Counted from the first letter of the stretch, positions 1 to 5,379 are shown. The stretch: 7,459 nt of DNA from Elusimicrobiota bacterium (GCA_030639665.1 DAOWCC010000121.1:1-7459), one strand, 5' to 3'. Notes: generated by a model not told the origin, from the sequence alone. Translations and numbers: made by a program.

Positions 1-354
1 CAGGGATTAATAGAGGGAGTTGGTGGTGAACTTGGTGTTGAAAATGTTAAAAAAGGTTACATTTTAAAATCGATATTTGATAAATTAAGCGTGGTGATTG
101 TCGGGTTGTTTTTTGGTGTTTTTCTAGTTTCGATTTTTGGGGTTTATCTTAAAGCATCAGAAAAATTTAAGTTTCTGGAATATGTAAATTTTGGTATTGG
201 CATTTTGGGGGTATTGTTTGTGTTAGCTTCGTGCATTTATGTAGGTATAATTGCTCCATACAAAGCTGCTAAATCTAATGTAAGTGGGTATATTATTAAA
301 AATTTGCCTTCCAGCATTAATCCAAATATTGGTTCTAATCAAAAAATAAGATAA
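1..354 (+). CDS. Small membrane protein, C-terminal part (5' end outside window)
   Basis: The frame is open from base 1 to the TAA at 352-354, so this is the last 117 codons of a gene that starts upstream; the GTG at 91 lies inside a hydrophobic segment and is an unlikely start. The first 30 visible residues are polar with several glycines. Two strongly hydrophobic stretches follow, at about visible residues 31-50 and 61-85, separated by a short charged Lys/Glu-rich loop, so the end of the protein is probably a two-helix membrane hairpin. The tail is polar and rich in Asn, Ser and Lys. I do not recognise the family. Codons are more AT-rich (GGT, GTT, TTT, AAT) than in the biosynthetic genes downstream, and it is separated from them by a tRNA on the other strand, so it is not part of their operon. 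That it is a real gene is inferred from the long open frame and the membrane pattern. Confidence 0.6.
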   Translation, partial: QGLIEGVGGELGVENVKKGYILKSIFDKLSVVIVGLFFGVFLVSIFGVYLKASEKFKFLEYVNFGIGILGVLFVLASCIYVGIIAPYKAAKSNVSGYIIKNLPSSINPNIGSNQKIR

Positions 355-372
355 TTATCATTTTTTGTTTTT

Positions 373-396
373 CTAAAAATACAAATTAATTTTTAG
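373..396. repeat. AT-rich 8-bp inverted repeat after the membrane-protein gene
   Basis: CTAAAAAT (373-380) and ATTTTTAG (389-396) are perfect reverse complements around an 8-nt spacer. A T-rich run (361-372) lies just before it and the palindrome GATAATTATC (350-359) spans the upstream stop codon. Together they could slow or end transcription leaving the first gene, but no GC-rich stem followed by a T-tract is present, so this is not a standard intrinsic terminator. Confidence 0.3.
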
Positions 397-398
397 AG

Positions 399-565
399 GG
401 CGTGGACTTTACTTTCGAAGGTTTGCTGCGGACACACAGTAGATGTATCTTAAAGCGATTCGCCTACTACTTTCACAGAGCTCAATGCGCAGACGCGGTT
501 ATATTTTGCTTTGCAAAAAGTAATGGACGGAGTGGACTTAGCCCCCAGAGTCTTACTTTGGACAC
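399..565. repeat. Degenerate direct repeat pair in the tRNA trailer region
   Basis: GGCGTGGACTT at 399-409 and GGAGTGGACTT at 529-539 match at 10 of 11 bases. In both copies GGACAC follows at exactly the same distance (430-435 and 560-565; 31 nt from copy start), while the sequence between is only partly alike. The two copies are 130 bp apart in a gap with no convincing gene. They could be remnants of a duplicated element. A 62-codon GTG-started frame crosses here but has no recognisable domain. Confidence 0.35.
504..518. repeat. Short hairpin TTTTGC-TTT-GCAAAA
   Basis: A perfect 6-bp inverted repeat (504-509 with 513-518) with a 3-nt loop. Read on the minus strand it is TTTTGC-AAA-GCAAAA, the same pattern (TTTTRC-RRA-GYAAAA) as the hairpins at 691-705 and 3077-3091, which suggests one family of small intergenic palindromes. 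Confidence 0.4.
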
Positions 566-596
566 CCGAGTTTATTTCTTGCAGAAATAAACTCGG
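566..596. repeat. Perfect 13-bp inverted repeat at the tRNA-Ser 3' end
   Basis: Bases 566-578 and 584-596 are perfect reverse complements (13 bp) around the 5-nt loop TTGCA. On the minus strand the hairpin begins inside the last bases of the tRNA acceptor strand plus the discriminator (594-596), so it competes with, or sits directly after, the mature 3' end. No T-run follows on the minus strand, so it may be a processing or stabilising structure rather than a classical terminator. Its function is inferred from position only. Confidence 0.5.
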
Positions 597-682
597 AGAG
601 GGAGGGATTCGAACCCTCGGTACGGAATAATCCGTACACTGGTTTTCGAGACCAGCTCCTTAAACCGCTCGGACACCTCTCC
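594..682 (-). tRNA. tRNA-Ser, anticodon CGA
   Basis: Read on the minus strand, the gene folds into a complete class II cloverleaf. The 7-bp acceptor stem is GGAGAGG/CCTCTCC, followed by discriminator G (594), the usual base for tRNA-Ser. A D-arm with GCGGTTTAAGGAG is present. The 5-bp anticodon stem CTGGT/ACCAG encloses loop CTCGAAA, with anticodon CGA at 646-648 (plus strand TCG), reading UCG. The long variable arm has a perfect 7-bp stem GTACGGA/TCCGTAC, characteristic of Ser tRNAs. The T-arm is GAGGG-TTCGAAT-CCCTC. CCA is not encoded and must be added after transcription. It points away from glmM, so the two units are divergent across 683-869. Confidence 0.97.
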
Positions 683-690
683 ATAAATAA

Positions 691-740
691 TTTTACTTCG
701 TAAAACTATAGGTCTTAGGTAACAGGTTGCCAGTCACCAG
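691..740 (-). repeat. Composite repeat, minus orientation: hairpin plus heptamer array
   Basis: TTTTAC-TTC-GTAAAA (691-705) is a perfect hairpin. It is followed by heptamer-phased units TAGGTCT (709-715), TAGGTAA (716-722), CAGGTTG (723-729), CCAGTCA (730-736) and CCAG. Read on the minus strand the block is a TGGTGACTGG-type array followed by TTTTAC-GAA-GTAAAAT. The plus-strand block at 3044-3095 has the same order, array then TTTTAC-GGA-GTAAAAT. The block also occupies the 5' flank of tRNA-Ser, where CTGGCA (minus, 728-733) and TATAGT (minus, 705-710) with 17-nt spacing could act as a weak promoter. Confidence 0.6.
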
Positions 741-762
741 TTTTAAAAATAACATCATTTTT

Positions 763-810
763 CCTGTTACTTCGTGTCTGATGCCTTTAGCCTGTTGCCT
801 TTAGCCTGTT
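763..810 (+). repeat. Heptamer-phased repeat array upstream of glmM
   Basis: After CCTG (763-766) the sequence divides into 7-nt units: TTACTTC (767-773), GTGTCTG (774-780), ATGCCTT (781-787), TAGCCTG (788-794), TTGCCTT (795-801), TAGCCTG (802-808). The last four units alternate in two types. Its start, CCTGTTAC (763-770), is the reverse complement of GTAACAGG (719-726) in the neighbouring array, so the two arrays are inverted relative to each other. Confidence 0.6.
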
Positions 811-814
811 TTGT

Positions 815-828
815 TATAATGATATAAT
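815..828 (+). promoter_or_regulatory. Probable promoter -10 region for glmM
   Basis: Two exact TATAAT hexamers lie 8 nt apart, at 815-820 and 823-828. The second is preceded by TG one base away (TGATATAAT, 820-828), an extended -10 form, so a strong -35 is not needed; the -35 position (about 800-805, TTTAGC) falls within the heptamer array and matches poorly. Transcription would start near 835, leaving a leader of about 35 nt before the glmM ATG at 870. This is a sequence-pattern prediction. Confidence 0.45.
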
Positions 829-869
829 ATAAAATTATAGTATAAAGATTAAATGGGATTGGACTTCTA

Positions 870-2249
870 ATGAAAAAACTATTTGGAACTGACGGCATAA
901 GAGGAGTAACTTGGGAATATCCTTTTACCGTGGATTTTTTGAAAAAGATAGGCTATGCGGCGTCTTATATTATCGGGCATTCTCCTTTATGTCCCAAGGA
1001 AGACAGAACCGTTTTAATCGGCATGGATTCAAGGGAATCCGGCGAGATTATTAAAAAAGCTTTGGCTGAAGGCATTAGCGCTAACGGCTTTAAGATTATA
1101 GATTTGGGCATTACAACCACGCCCGCCGTTTCATATTTGGTCAAAAGAGAAAAAGCCAATTTCGGCATAGTTATATCGGCAAGCCATAATCCTCCCGAGT
1201 TTAACGGTATTAAGTTTTTCTCAAGCGAGGGCTTGAAATTAACGGATGACGCCGAGCGCAGAATTGAAGAAATGCTTTTGGGACCGGAAGAAATTAATAT
1301 TAAGTCTTCTGAAGTCAATATTGAGAAAATTGACTATTCCCGCGATTATATGGATTTTGTCAAAAGCACATTGCCCGAAGGTTTTAATCTTAATGGTTGT
1401 AAGATAGTTTTGGATTGCGCAAACGGAGCGGCTTTTAAAATAGCTCCCGCGATTTTCAAAGAGCTTGGGGCCGATATTAAAGTCATAGGCGATAAGCCGG
1501 ACGGCAAAAATATTAATCTTGGATGTGGCGCTCTTCATAATCAAAGCATGCTTAAAGAGACTGTTGATTTTGGAGCTTTTTGCGGCATAAGTTTTGATGG
1601 CGATGCCGACAGATGTATTTTCTCGGATGAGCAAGGCAATATGCTTGACGGGGATGATTTGATTTCAATAGCCGGTCCCTATATGCTTGAACGGGGACGG
1701 TTGACAAATAATAAAGTGGTTCTCACTTTTATGTCCAATTGCGGGCTTATTAAATATTTTAATAAAGAGGGCGTTGAAGTTAAGCAAGTGGCGGTTGGCG
1801 ATAAAAATGTTACCGAGGCCATGGAAAAAGAAGATTTGAAAATTGGCGGCGAGACCAGCGGCCATATTATTTTAAGGGAATTCGCTCCCACCGGTGACGG
1901 AATTTTAACCGCTCTTCAAATAGTTGCCATGGTGAGAGATACGGGAAAATCTTTCAGTTATTTTAAGAAGCATTGGAACAGATATCCTCAATTTATAGTT
2001 TCACATAAAGTGGAATATAAAACGCCTTTTGATGAGATAGAGGGTTTTAATTCCAAGATAAAAGAGATGGAAGCTAAGCTTGCGGGAAACGGCAGAATAT
2101 TTATCAGATATTCGGGCACGGAGCCTTTGCTTAGATTATTGGTTGAGGGCGAGAGAGCGGATTTTGTGAAGGAAATAGCGGACACTATAATGGACCATTA
2201 CAAAAAATACGGAGGAAAATTTGATGAGAAACGTAAAATTAGGAATTAA
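870..2249 (+). CDS. glmM: Phosphoglucosamine mutase GlmM
   Basis: Interconverts glucosamine-6-phosphate and glucosamine-1-phosphate in the cytoplasm, the second step toward UDP-GlcNAc for peptidoglycan. At 459 residues it is slightly longer than typical GlmM (about 445). The N-terminus has the family opening FGTDGIRG (5-12). The phosphoserine loop SASHNP places the catalytic Ser at 105. The metal loop DGDADR gives Asp ligands 243, 245 and 247. The sugar-binding GGETSGH loop lies near residue 330, and the phosphate-binding RYSGTEPLLR starts at 413 in the C-terminal domain. These motifs favour GlmM over phosphomannomutase. The ATG at 870 gives the canonical N-terminus; only a weak GGA (861-863) precedes it. 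The last 26 nt overlap pdxJ, implying co-transcription, and glmS, the preceding pathway enzyme, lies two genes on. Confidence 0.96.
   Translation: MKKLFGTDGIRGVTWEYPFTVDFLKKIGYAASYIIGHSPLCPKEDRTVLIGMDSRESGEIIKKALAEGISANGFKIIDLGITTTPAVSYLVKREKANFGIVISASHNPPEFNGIKFFSSEGLKLTDDAERRIEEMLLGPEEINIKSSEVNIEKIDYSRDYMDFVKSTLPEGFNLNGCKIVLDCANGAAFKIAPAIFKELGADIKVIGDKPDGKNINLGCGALHNQSMLKETVDFGAFCGISFDGDADRCIFSDEQGNMLDGDDLISIAGPYMLERGRLTNNKVVLTFMSNCGLIKYFNKEGVEVKQVAVGDKNVTEAMEKEDLKIGGETSGHIILREFAPTGDGILTALQIVAMVRDTGKSFSYFKKHWNRYPQFIVSHKVEYKTPFDEIEGFNSKIKEMEAKLAGNGRIFIRYSGTEPLLRLLVEGERADFVKEIADTIMDHYKKYGGKFDEKRKIRN
2211..2215 (+). promoter_or_regulatory. Strong Shine-Dalgarno GGAGG for pdxJ, inside glmM
   Basis: GGAGG ends 8 nt before the ATG at 2224, optimal spacing, and decides for that ATG over the TTG at 2221. 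It lies within the last codons of glmM. Confidence 0.7.
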
Positions 2250-2943
2250 TATTGACCATATAGCGACTTTAAGAGAAGGCAGAAAAGATAAAAACCCCGA
2301 TCCTCTTGAGGCGGCTCGAGTGGTTCTTAAATCCGGCGGTGATATGATAGTTATGCATTTGCGCCATGACAGAAGGCATATTAAAGATGCCGATATTGCC
2401 AATGTGCGCGAGAATGTGAAATGTCTGCTTCACCTTGAAATGGCCGCCACCAAAGAAATGGAAAAAATAGCTTTAAAATATCGTCCCGATTCCGTATGTC
2501 TTGTGCCTGAATTTGAAGATGAAGTTACAACGAGAGGCGGCTTGAAGCTTAAGGCGAATAGCGCTGAAATCAAAAGAATAACCAAAACACTTTCAAAAGC
2601 CGGCATAGAGGTAAGTTATTTTGTTGATCCCGAACCTCAAGATATCAGAATGGCGCATAATATGGGCGCTGACGCGGTGGAGCTTTGCACTAATGTTTAT
2701 GCTGAAAGCTGGGGAAAGAAATTTCAGGCCGGGGAGCTTGAAAAAATTCAGCTTGCGGCTTATTTGGCTAAAGAATTGGAATTAGGGCTTCACGCGGGAC
2801 ATGGTCTTGATTATTATAATGTCGCTCCTCTGGCTAAAATTGAAGGCATGGATTATTTGAATATAGGTTTTTCCGTTATTTCAAGAGCGGTTTTTGTAGG
2901 ACTTAAAACCGCGGTTTCCGAGATGAAAAGAGCTATTCAGTAA
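2224..2943 (+). CDS. pdxJ: Pyridoxine 5'-phosphate synthase PdxJ
   Basis: Condenses 1-deoxy-D-xylulose 5-phosphate with 3-amino-2-oxopropyl phosphate to form pyridoxine 5'-phosphate, the last ring-forming step of the DXP-dependent vitamin B6 pathway. The 239-residue protein lines up with E. coli PdxJ without a net length change up to residue 216: N9, D11-H12 (in INIDHIATLR), R20, catalytic H45, R47, H52, catalytic E72, T102 and proton donor H193 (in AGHG) are all in place. This register also supports the ATG at 2224 rather than the TTG at 2221. Two positions differ from E. coli: residue 48 is His (HLRHDRRH; usually Glu) and residue 216, next to phosphate-binding G215, is Phe (NIGF; His in E. 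coli). The gene overlaps glmM by 26 nt. Its usual neighbour acpS is here separated from it by glmS. Confidence 0.96.
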   Translation: MRNVKLGINIDHIATLREGRKDKNPDPLEAARVVLKSGGDMIVMHLRHDRRHIKDADIANVRENVKCLLHLEMAATKEMEKIALKYRPDSVCLVPEFEDEVTTRGGLKLKANSAEIKRITKTLSKAGIEVSYFVDPEPQDIRMAHNMGADAVELCTNVYAESWGKKFQAGELEKIQLAAYLAKELELGLHAGHGLDYYNVAPLAKIEGMDYLNIGFSVISRAVFVGLKTAVSEMKRAIQ

Positions 2944-2952
2944 AAACTTCGG

Positions 2953-2984
2953 AGGACTAGAGGACTGGAAGATTAGAGGAATAG
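2953..2984 (+). repeat. Four 8-nt tandem units after pdxJ
   Basis: AGGACTAG, AGGACTGG, AAGATTAG and AGGAATAG stand in tandem with an exact 8-nt period. The period and unit differ from the 7-nt family found elsewhere in the window. They lie in the 152-bp pdxJ-glmS gap, 9 nt after the pdxJ stop. The rest of that gap holds an A/G-rich stretch and an 8-T run (3022-3029) without a good stem before it, so no terminator can be called. Confidence 0.55.
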
Positions 2985-3043
2985 CAACAGCGATAAAAAG
3001 AAGAAGCAAGTAAAGGCTAAATTTTTTTTAGAGATTTTGTTTC

Positions 3044-3072
3044 TTGTGACTGGTGACTTGAGACTGGTGACC
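3044..3072 (+). repeat. Heptamer array upstream of glmS
   Basis: TTGTGAC (3044-3050), TGGTGAC (3051-3057), TTGAGAC (3058-3064) and TGGTGAC (3065-3071) are in perfect 7-nt phase. The array runs straight into the hairpin at 3073-3095, forming the plus-orientation copy of the composite element also seen at 691-740. Confidence 0.65.
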
Positions 3073-3095
3073 AATATTTTACGGAGTAAAATATT
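3073..3095 (+). promoter_or_regulatory. Perfect 10-bp hairpin holding the glmS ribosome-binding site
   Basis: AATATTTTAC (3073-3082) and GTAAAATATT (3086-3095) are exact reverse complements around the loop GGA. The hairpin ends one base before the glmS ATG (3096). The Shine-Dalgarno-like GGAG (3083-3086) is formed by the loop plus the first base of the 3' arm, 9 nt from the start codon. Folding could therefore affect ribosome access. A regulatory role is inferred; no glmS ribozyme core is recognised in the 152-bp upstream gap. Confidence 0.5.
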
Positions 3096-4955
3096 ATGTG
3101 CGGTATTATTGGATATATTGGCGATAAAAAGGCTTCTGACTTTCTTATCGAAGGCCTTAAGAGGCTTGAGTATAGAGGCTATGACTCCTGCGGTATCGCC
3201 ACCGCTAATGAAGACAAACTTTCTTTAAGAAGAGTAAGCGGAAGAGTGGGGCTTCTTGAAGAAGCGATTGAAAAAAAGCCTGTAAAGGGGATTGTGGGCA
3301 TAGCTCATACAAGATGGGCCACTCACGGCATTCCGTCTGAAGATAATGCTCATCCCCATACCGATTGCAAGGGCGAAATAGTTCTTGTTCATAACGGCAT
3401 AATAGAAAATTACACCGAGCTTAAAGAAAAACTTCTCGCTTCAGGGCATAAATTCAAATCTGAAACCGATACCGAAGTTGTCATCCATCTTATAGAAGAT
3501 AAAATAAAATCTTTTAAAGCGGAAATGAAAAACGGCGAATATGAAACCGTTTTTTTTAAGGCTTTTAAAAAAGCCATCGCCGATATTGAAGGCTCATTCG
3601 CTCTAGCGGTTTTATGGTCAAAGTGCCCCGATATGCTATTGTCAGCCAGATTGCACAGCCCTTTGGTTATAGGTCTTGGCAAAAAAGAAAATTTCGTGGC
3701 TTCCGATGTTTCCGCTTTTCTTAAATTTACAAAGAAAGTCGTTTTCCTTGAGGACGGCGAAATAGCGCTTGTTAGAAAAAATTCCGTTGAATATTTTAAT
3801 TTCGCGGGAAAGGAAATTAAGAAAAAATCGACTGATATTAAGTGGGACAGCTCTATGGCCGAGAAGGGCGGCTATAAGCATTTCATGCTTAAGGAAATTC
3901 ACGAGCAAGCCGAGTCGGTGGAAAATACCATAAGGGGCCGTCTTCTTCCTCTTGAAAAAGATATTCTTAAAAAGGAAATAGGCTTAAGTTTTAAAGACAT
4001 AAAATCTTTGGACCATGTCCAAATCGTGGCTTGCGGAACCGCTTATCACGCCGGGCTTGTGGCAAAATATATTTTTGAGAATTTTGAAATACCCACTTAT
4101 GTTGATTTTGCTTCGGAATTTTCGGACCGTTCAAAAATAATAGATAAAAACACTTTTTTGATAGCCATAAGCCAGTCGGGAGAAACCGCCGATACGCTTT
4201 GCGCCGTTAGAGAAGCCAAAGAGTCGGGGGCGAAAGTTTTGGCCATTACAAACACGGTCGGCTCAAGTTTAACCAGAGAAGCCGATTATGTGCTTTATAC
4301 TCATTGCGGACCTGAAATAGGTGTCGCTTCCACAAAGGCTTTCCTCGGGCAATTATCGGCCATATATGTTTTGGCTATTCATATTGCCGTAATCCTTAAG
4401 AAGATTTCACTTAAGGAAGCCGGGAAATATGTTAAAGAGCTTATAAAGATTCCACGGTTTATTGAAAAACTTTTATCTCGCGAAGATGAAATGAAGCGCA
4501 TTGCCGATAAATATTCCACATATGAACATTTCTTATTTATATCAAGATATGTGAATTTTCCCATCGCTCTTGAAGGGGCGCTTAAGATAAAGGAAATAGC
4601 TTATGTGCATGCCGAGGGTTATGCCGCGGGAGAAATGAAGCACGGGCCCATAGCCATTATAGAGAAGAATATGCCCGTTATATGCATAGCGACAAATTCC
4701 AAGGTTATAAAACTTCTTGCCGGCAATATTGAAGAGGCTATGGCGCGCGGCGCTAAAATTATCGCCATTGTTGATGAAGAATCCAAGAAACATATCAAGG
4801 CTTCGGAAATTATTGAAGTTCCCAAAACTCTTGATATGCTGTCGCCCCTGCTTAATACCATTCCGTTGCAAATTTTCGCTTATTATATAGCATTGAATAA
4901 AAAGTGCGATATTGATAAACCCAGAAATCTTGCCAAAAGCGTTACAGTGCGATAA
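3096..4955 (+). CDS. glmS: Glutamine--fructose-6-phosphate aminotransferase (isomerizing) GlmS
   Basis: Makes glucosamine-6-phosphate from fructose-6-phosphate using ammonia from glutamine, the entry to amino-sugar and peptidoglycan synthesis in the cytoplasm. At 619 residues it is full length (E. coli about 609). The N-terminal class II glutamine amidotransferase domain begins MCGIIGYIG; Cys2 becomes the nucleophile after Met removal. It also carries RLEYRGYDS (23-31), HTRWATHG (71-78), HNG (99-101) and D125 in SETDTEV. Two SIS sugar-isomerase domains follow, with CGTAYHAG and the phosphate-binding SQSGETADT. The protein ends in KPRNLAKSVTVR, whose Lys614 corresponds to the fructose-6-P-binding lysine; the terminal residue is Arg rather than the common Glu. 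The start is fixed by the need for Cys at position 2. GlmM, two genes upstream, uses its product. The leader contains a hairpin and repeat array. Confidence 0.97.
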   Translation: MCGIIGYIGDKKASDFLIEGLKRLEYRGYDSCGIATANEDKLSLRRVSGRVGLLEEAIEKKPVKGIVGIAHTRWATHGIPSEDNAHPHTDCKGEIVLVHNGIIENYTELKEKLLASGHKFKSETDTEVVIHLIEDKIKSFKAEMKNGEYETVFFKAFKKAIADIEGSFALAVLWSKCPDMLLSARLHSPLVIGLGKKENFVASDVSAFLKFTKKVVFLEDGEIALVRKNSVEYFNFAGKEIKKKSTDIKWDSSMAEKGGYKHFMLKEIHEQAESVENTIRGRLLPLEKDILKKEIGLSFKDIKSLDHVQIVACGTAYHAGLVAKYIFENFEIPTYVDFASEFSDRSKIIDKNTFLIAISQSGETADTLCAVREAKESGAKVLAITNTVGSSLTREADYVLYTHCGPEIGVASTKAFLGQLSAIYVLAIHIAVILKKISLKEAGKYVKELIKIPRFIEKLLSREDEMKRIADKYSTYEHFLFISRYVNFPIALEGALKIKEIAYVHAEGYAAGEMKHGPIAIIEKNMPVICIATNSKVIKLLAGNIEEAMARGAKIIAIVDEESKKHIKASEIIEVPKTLDMLSPLLNTIPLQIFAYYIALNKKCDIDKPRNLAKSVTVR

Positions 4956-4961
4956 AAGGCC

Positions 4962-4966
4962 GGGAG
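4962..4966 (+). promoter_or_regulatory. Possible Shine-Dalgarno GGGAG for acpS
   Basis: GGGAG lies in the 24-nt glmS-acpS gap, 13 nt before the acpS ATG at 4980. This is longer than ideal, so initiation may be modest or helped by readthrough from glmS. Confidence 0.3.
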
Positions 4967-4979
4967 TTCACTTAAGAAA

Positions 4980-5378
4980 ATGACTAAAAATCCTCAAATC
5001 ATTTCCGGCATAGGCATTGATATCGTTGATATCAAAAGAATAAAAAAATTGGTTGAAACAACTTCTTTTCTCAAAAGGTTTTTTGCAGCGCCGGAAATAA
5101 AATACTGTCTTAAAGGTAAAAATAAATTTGAAAGAATTGCGGCGCGGTTCGCGGCCAAGGAAGCGGTGATTAAAGCTACCGGGCTTAAAAAATTGGCTTT
5201 AAAAGATATTGTCCTCATTAAAGATAAAACGGGAAAGCCTTCAATAGAAATAAAGAATAAAAAATATTCAGGTTTAAACGCTCTTGTGTCATTGTCTCAT
5301 ACCGCTGATTACGCCTGCGCGTCGGTGGTAGTGATAAATCACCAGGTCACAGGCAAGCAGGTCTCAGGTCACAAGTAA
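4980..5378 (+). CDS. acpS: Holo-[acyl-carrier-protein] synthase AcpS
   Basis: Transfers 4'-phosphopantetheine from CoA to the serine of acyl carrier protein, activating it for fatty acid synthesis. The small trimeric-type AcpS fold is recognised by GIGIDIVDIKRI (10-21), with Mg ligand D14, and by RFAAKEAVIKA (56-66), with Mg ligand E61. Near the end is SLSHTADYACASVVV (104-118), where the family's last strand lies. Typical members stop about here (E. coli ends ATVIIES), but this frame continues for 12 further residues (121-132, HQVTGKQVSGHK). These are encoded by the heptamer repeat at 5340-5378, and the TAA belongs to the last repeat-like unit. The body of the enzyme looks intact, so it is probably functional with a repeat-derived tail. 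It follows glmS by 24 nt. Confidence 0.95.
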   Translation: MTKNPQIISGIGIDIVDIKRIKKLVETTSFLKRFFAAPEIKYCLKGKNKFERIAARFAAKEAVIKATGLKKLALKDIVLIKDKTGKPSIEIKNKKYSGLNALVSLSHTADYACASVVVINHQVTGKQVSGHK

Positions 5379-5379
5379 C
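5340..5379 (-). repeat. Heptamer array forming the 3' end of acpS
   Basis: Plus-strand units CAGGTCA (5343-5349), CAGGCAA (5350-5356), one extra G, CAGGTCT (5358-5364), CAGGTCA (5365-5371) and CAAGTAA (5372-5378). On the minus strand this reads GTTACTTGTGACCTGAGACC at its start, closely resembling the plus-strand array at 768-782 (GTTACTTCGTGTCTG) and the array at 3044. It is the same family as the intergenic arrays but translated as the acpS C-terminus. Confidence 0.65.

Noticed and set aside
402..590. 62-codon plus-strand frame starting at GTG
   Set aside because: No recognisable domain, no good ribosome site, Cys/Arg/Ser-rich composition unlike neighbours, and it reads through hairpins and the tRNA trailer; not supported as a gene.
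709..810. CRISPR array
   Set aside because: Units are 7 nt, degenerate and contiguous, without 25-40 nt repeats or unique spacers, and no cas gene is present.
1239..1634. 131-codon minus-strand frame inside glmM
   Set aside because: Lies wholly under conserved glmM sequence, has no family motif, and is explained as a shadow of glmM codon structure.
3017..3031. Intrinsic terminator at the T-run after pdxJ
   Set aside because: CTAAA-TTTTT-TTTAG is only a 5-bp A-T stem with the T-run inside it; no GC-rich stem precedes the T-run.
2944..3095. glmS ribozyme/riboswitch
   Set aside because: The 152-bp gap is made mostly of tandem repeats, purine-rich sequence and one hairpin; I cannot find the ribozyme core or room for its pseudoknots.
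4542..4871. 109-codon minus-strand frame inside glmS
   Set aside because: Overlaps the second SIS domain of a full-length glmS and shows no independent signals.
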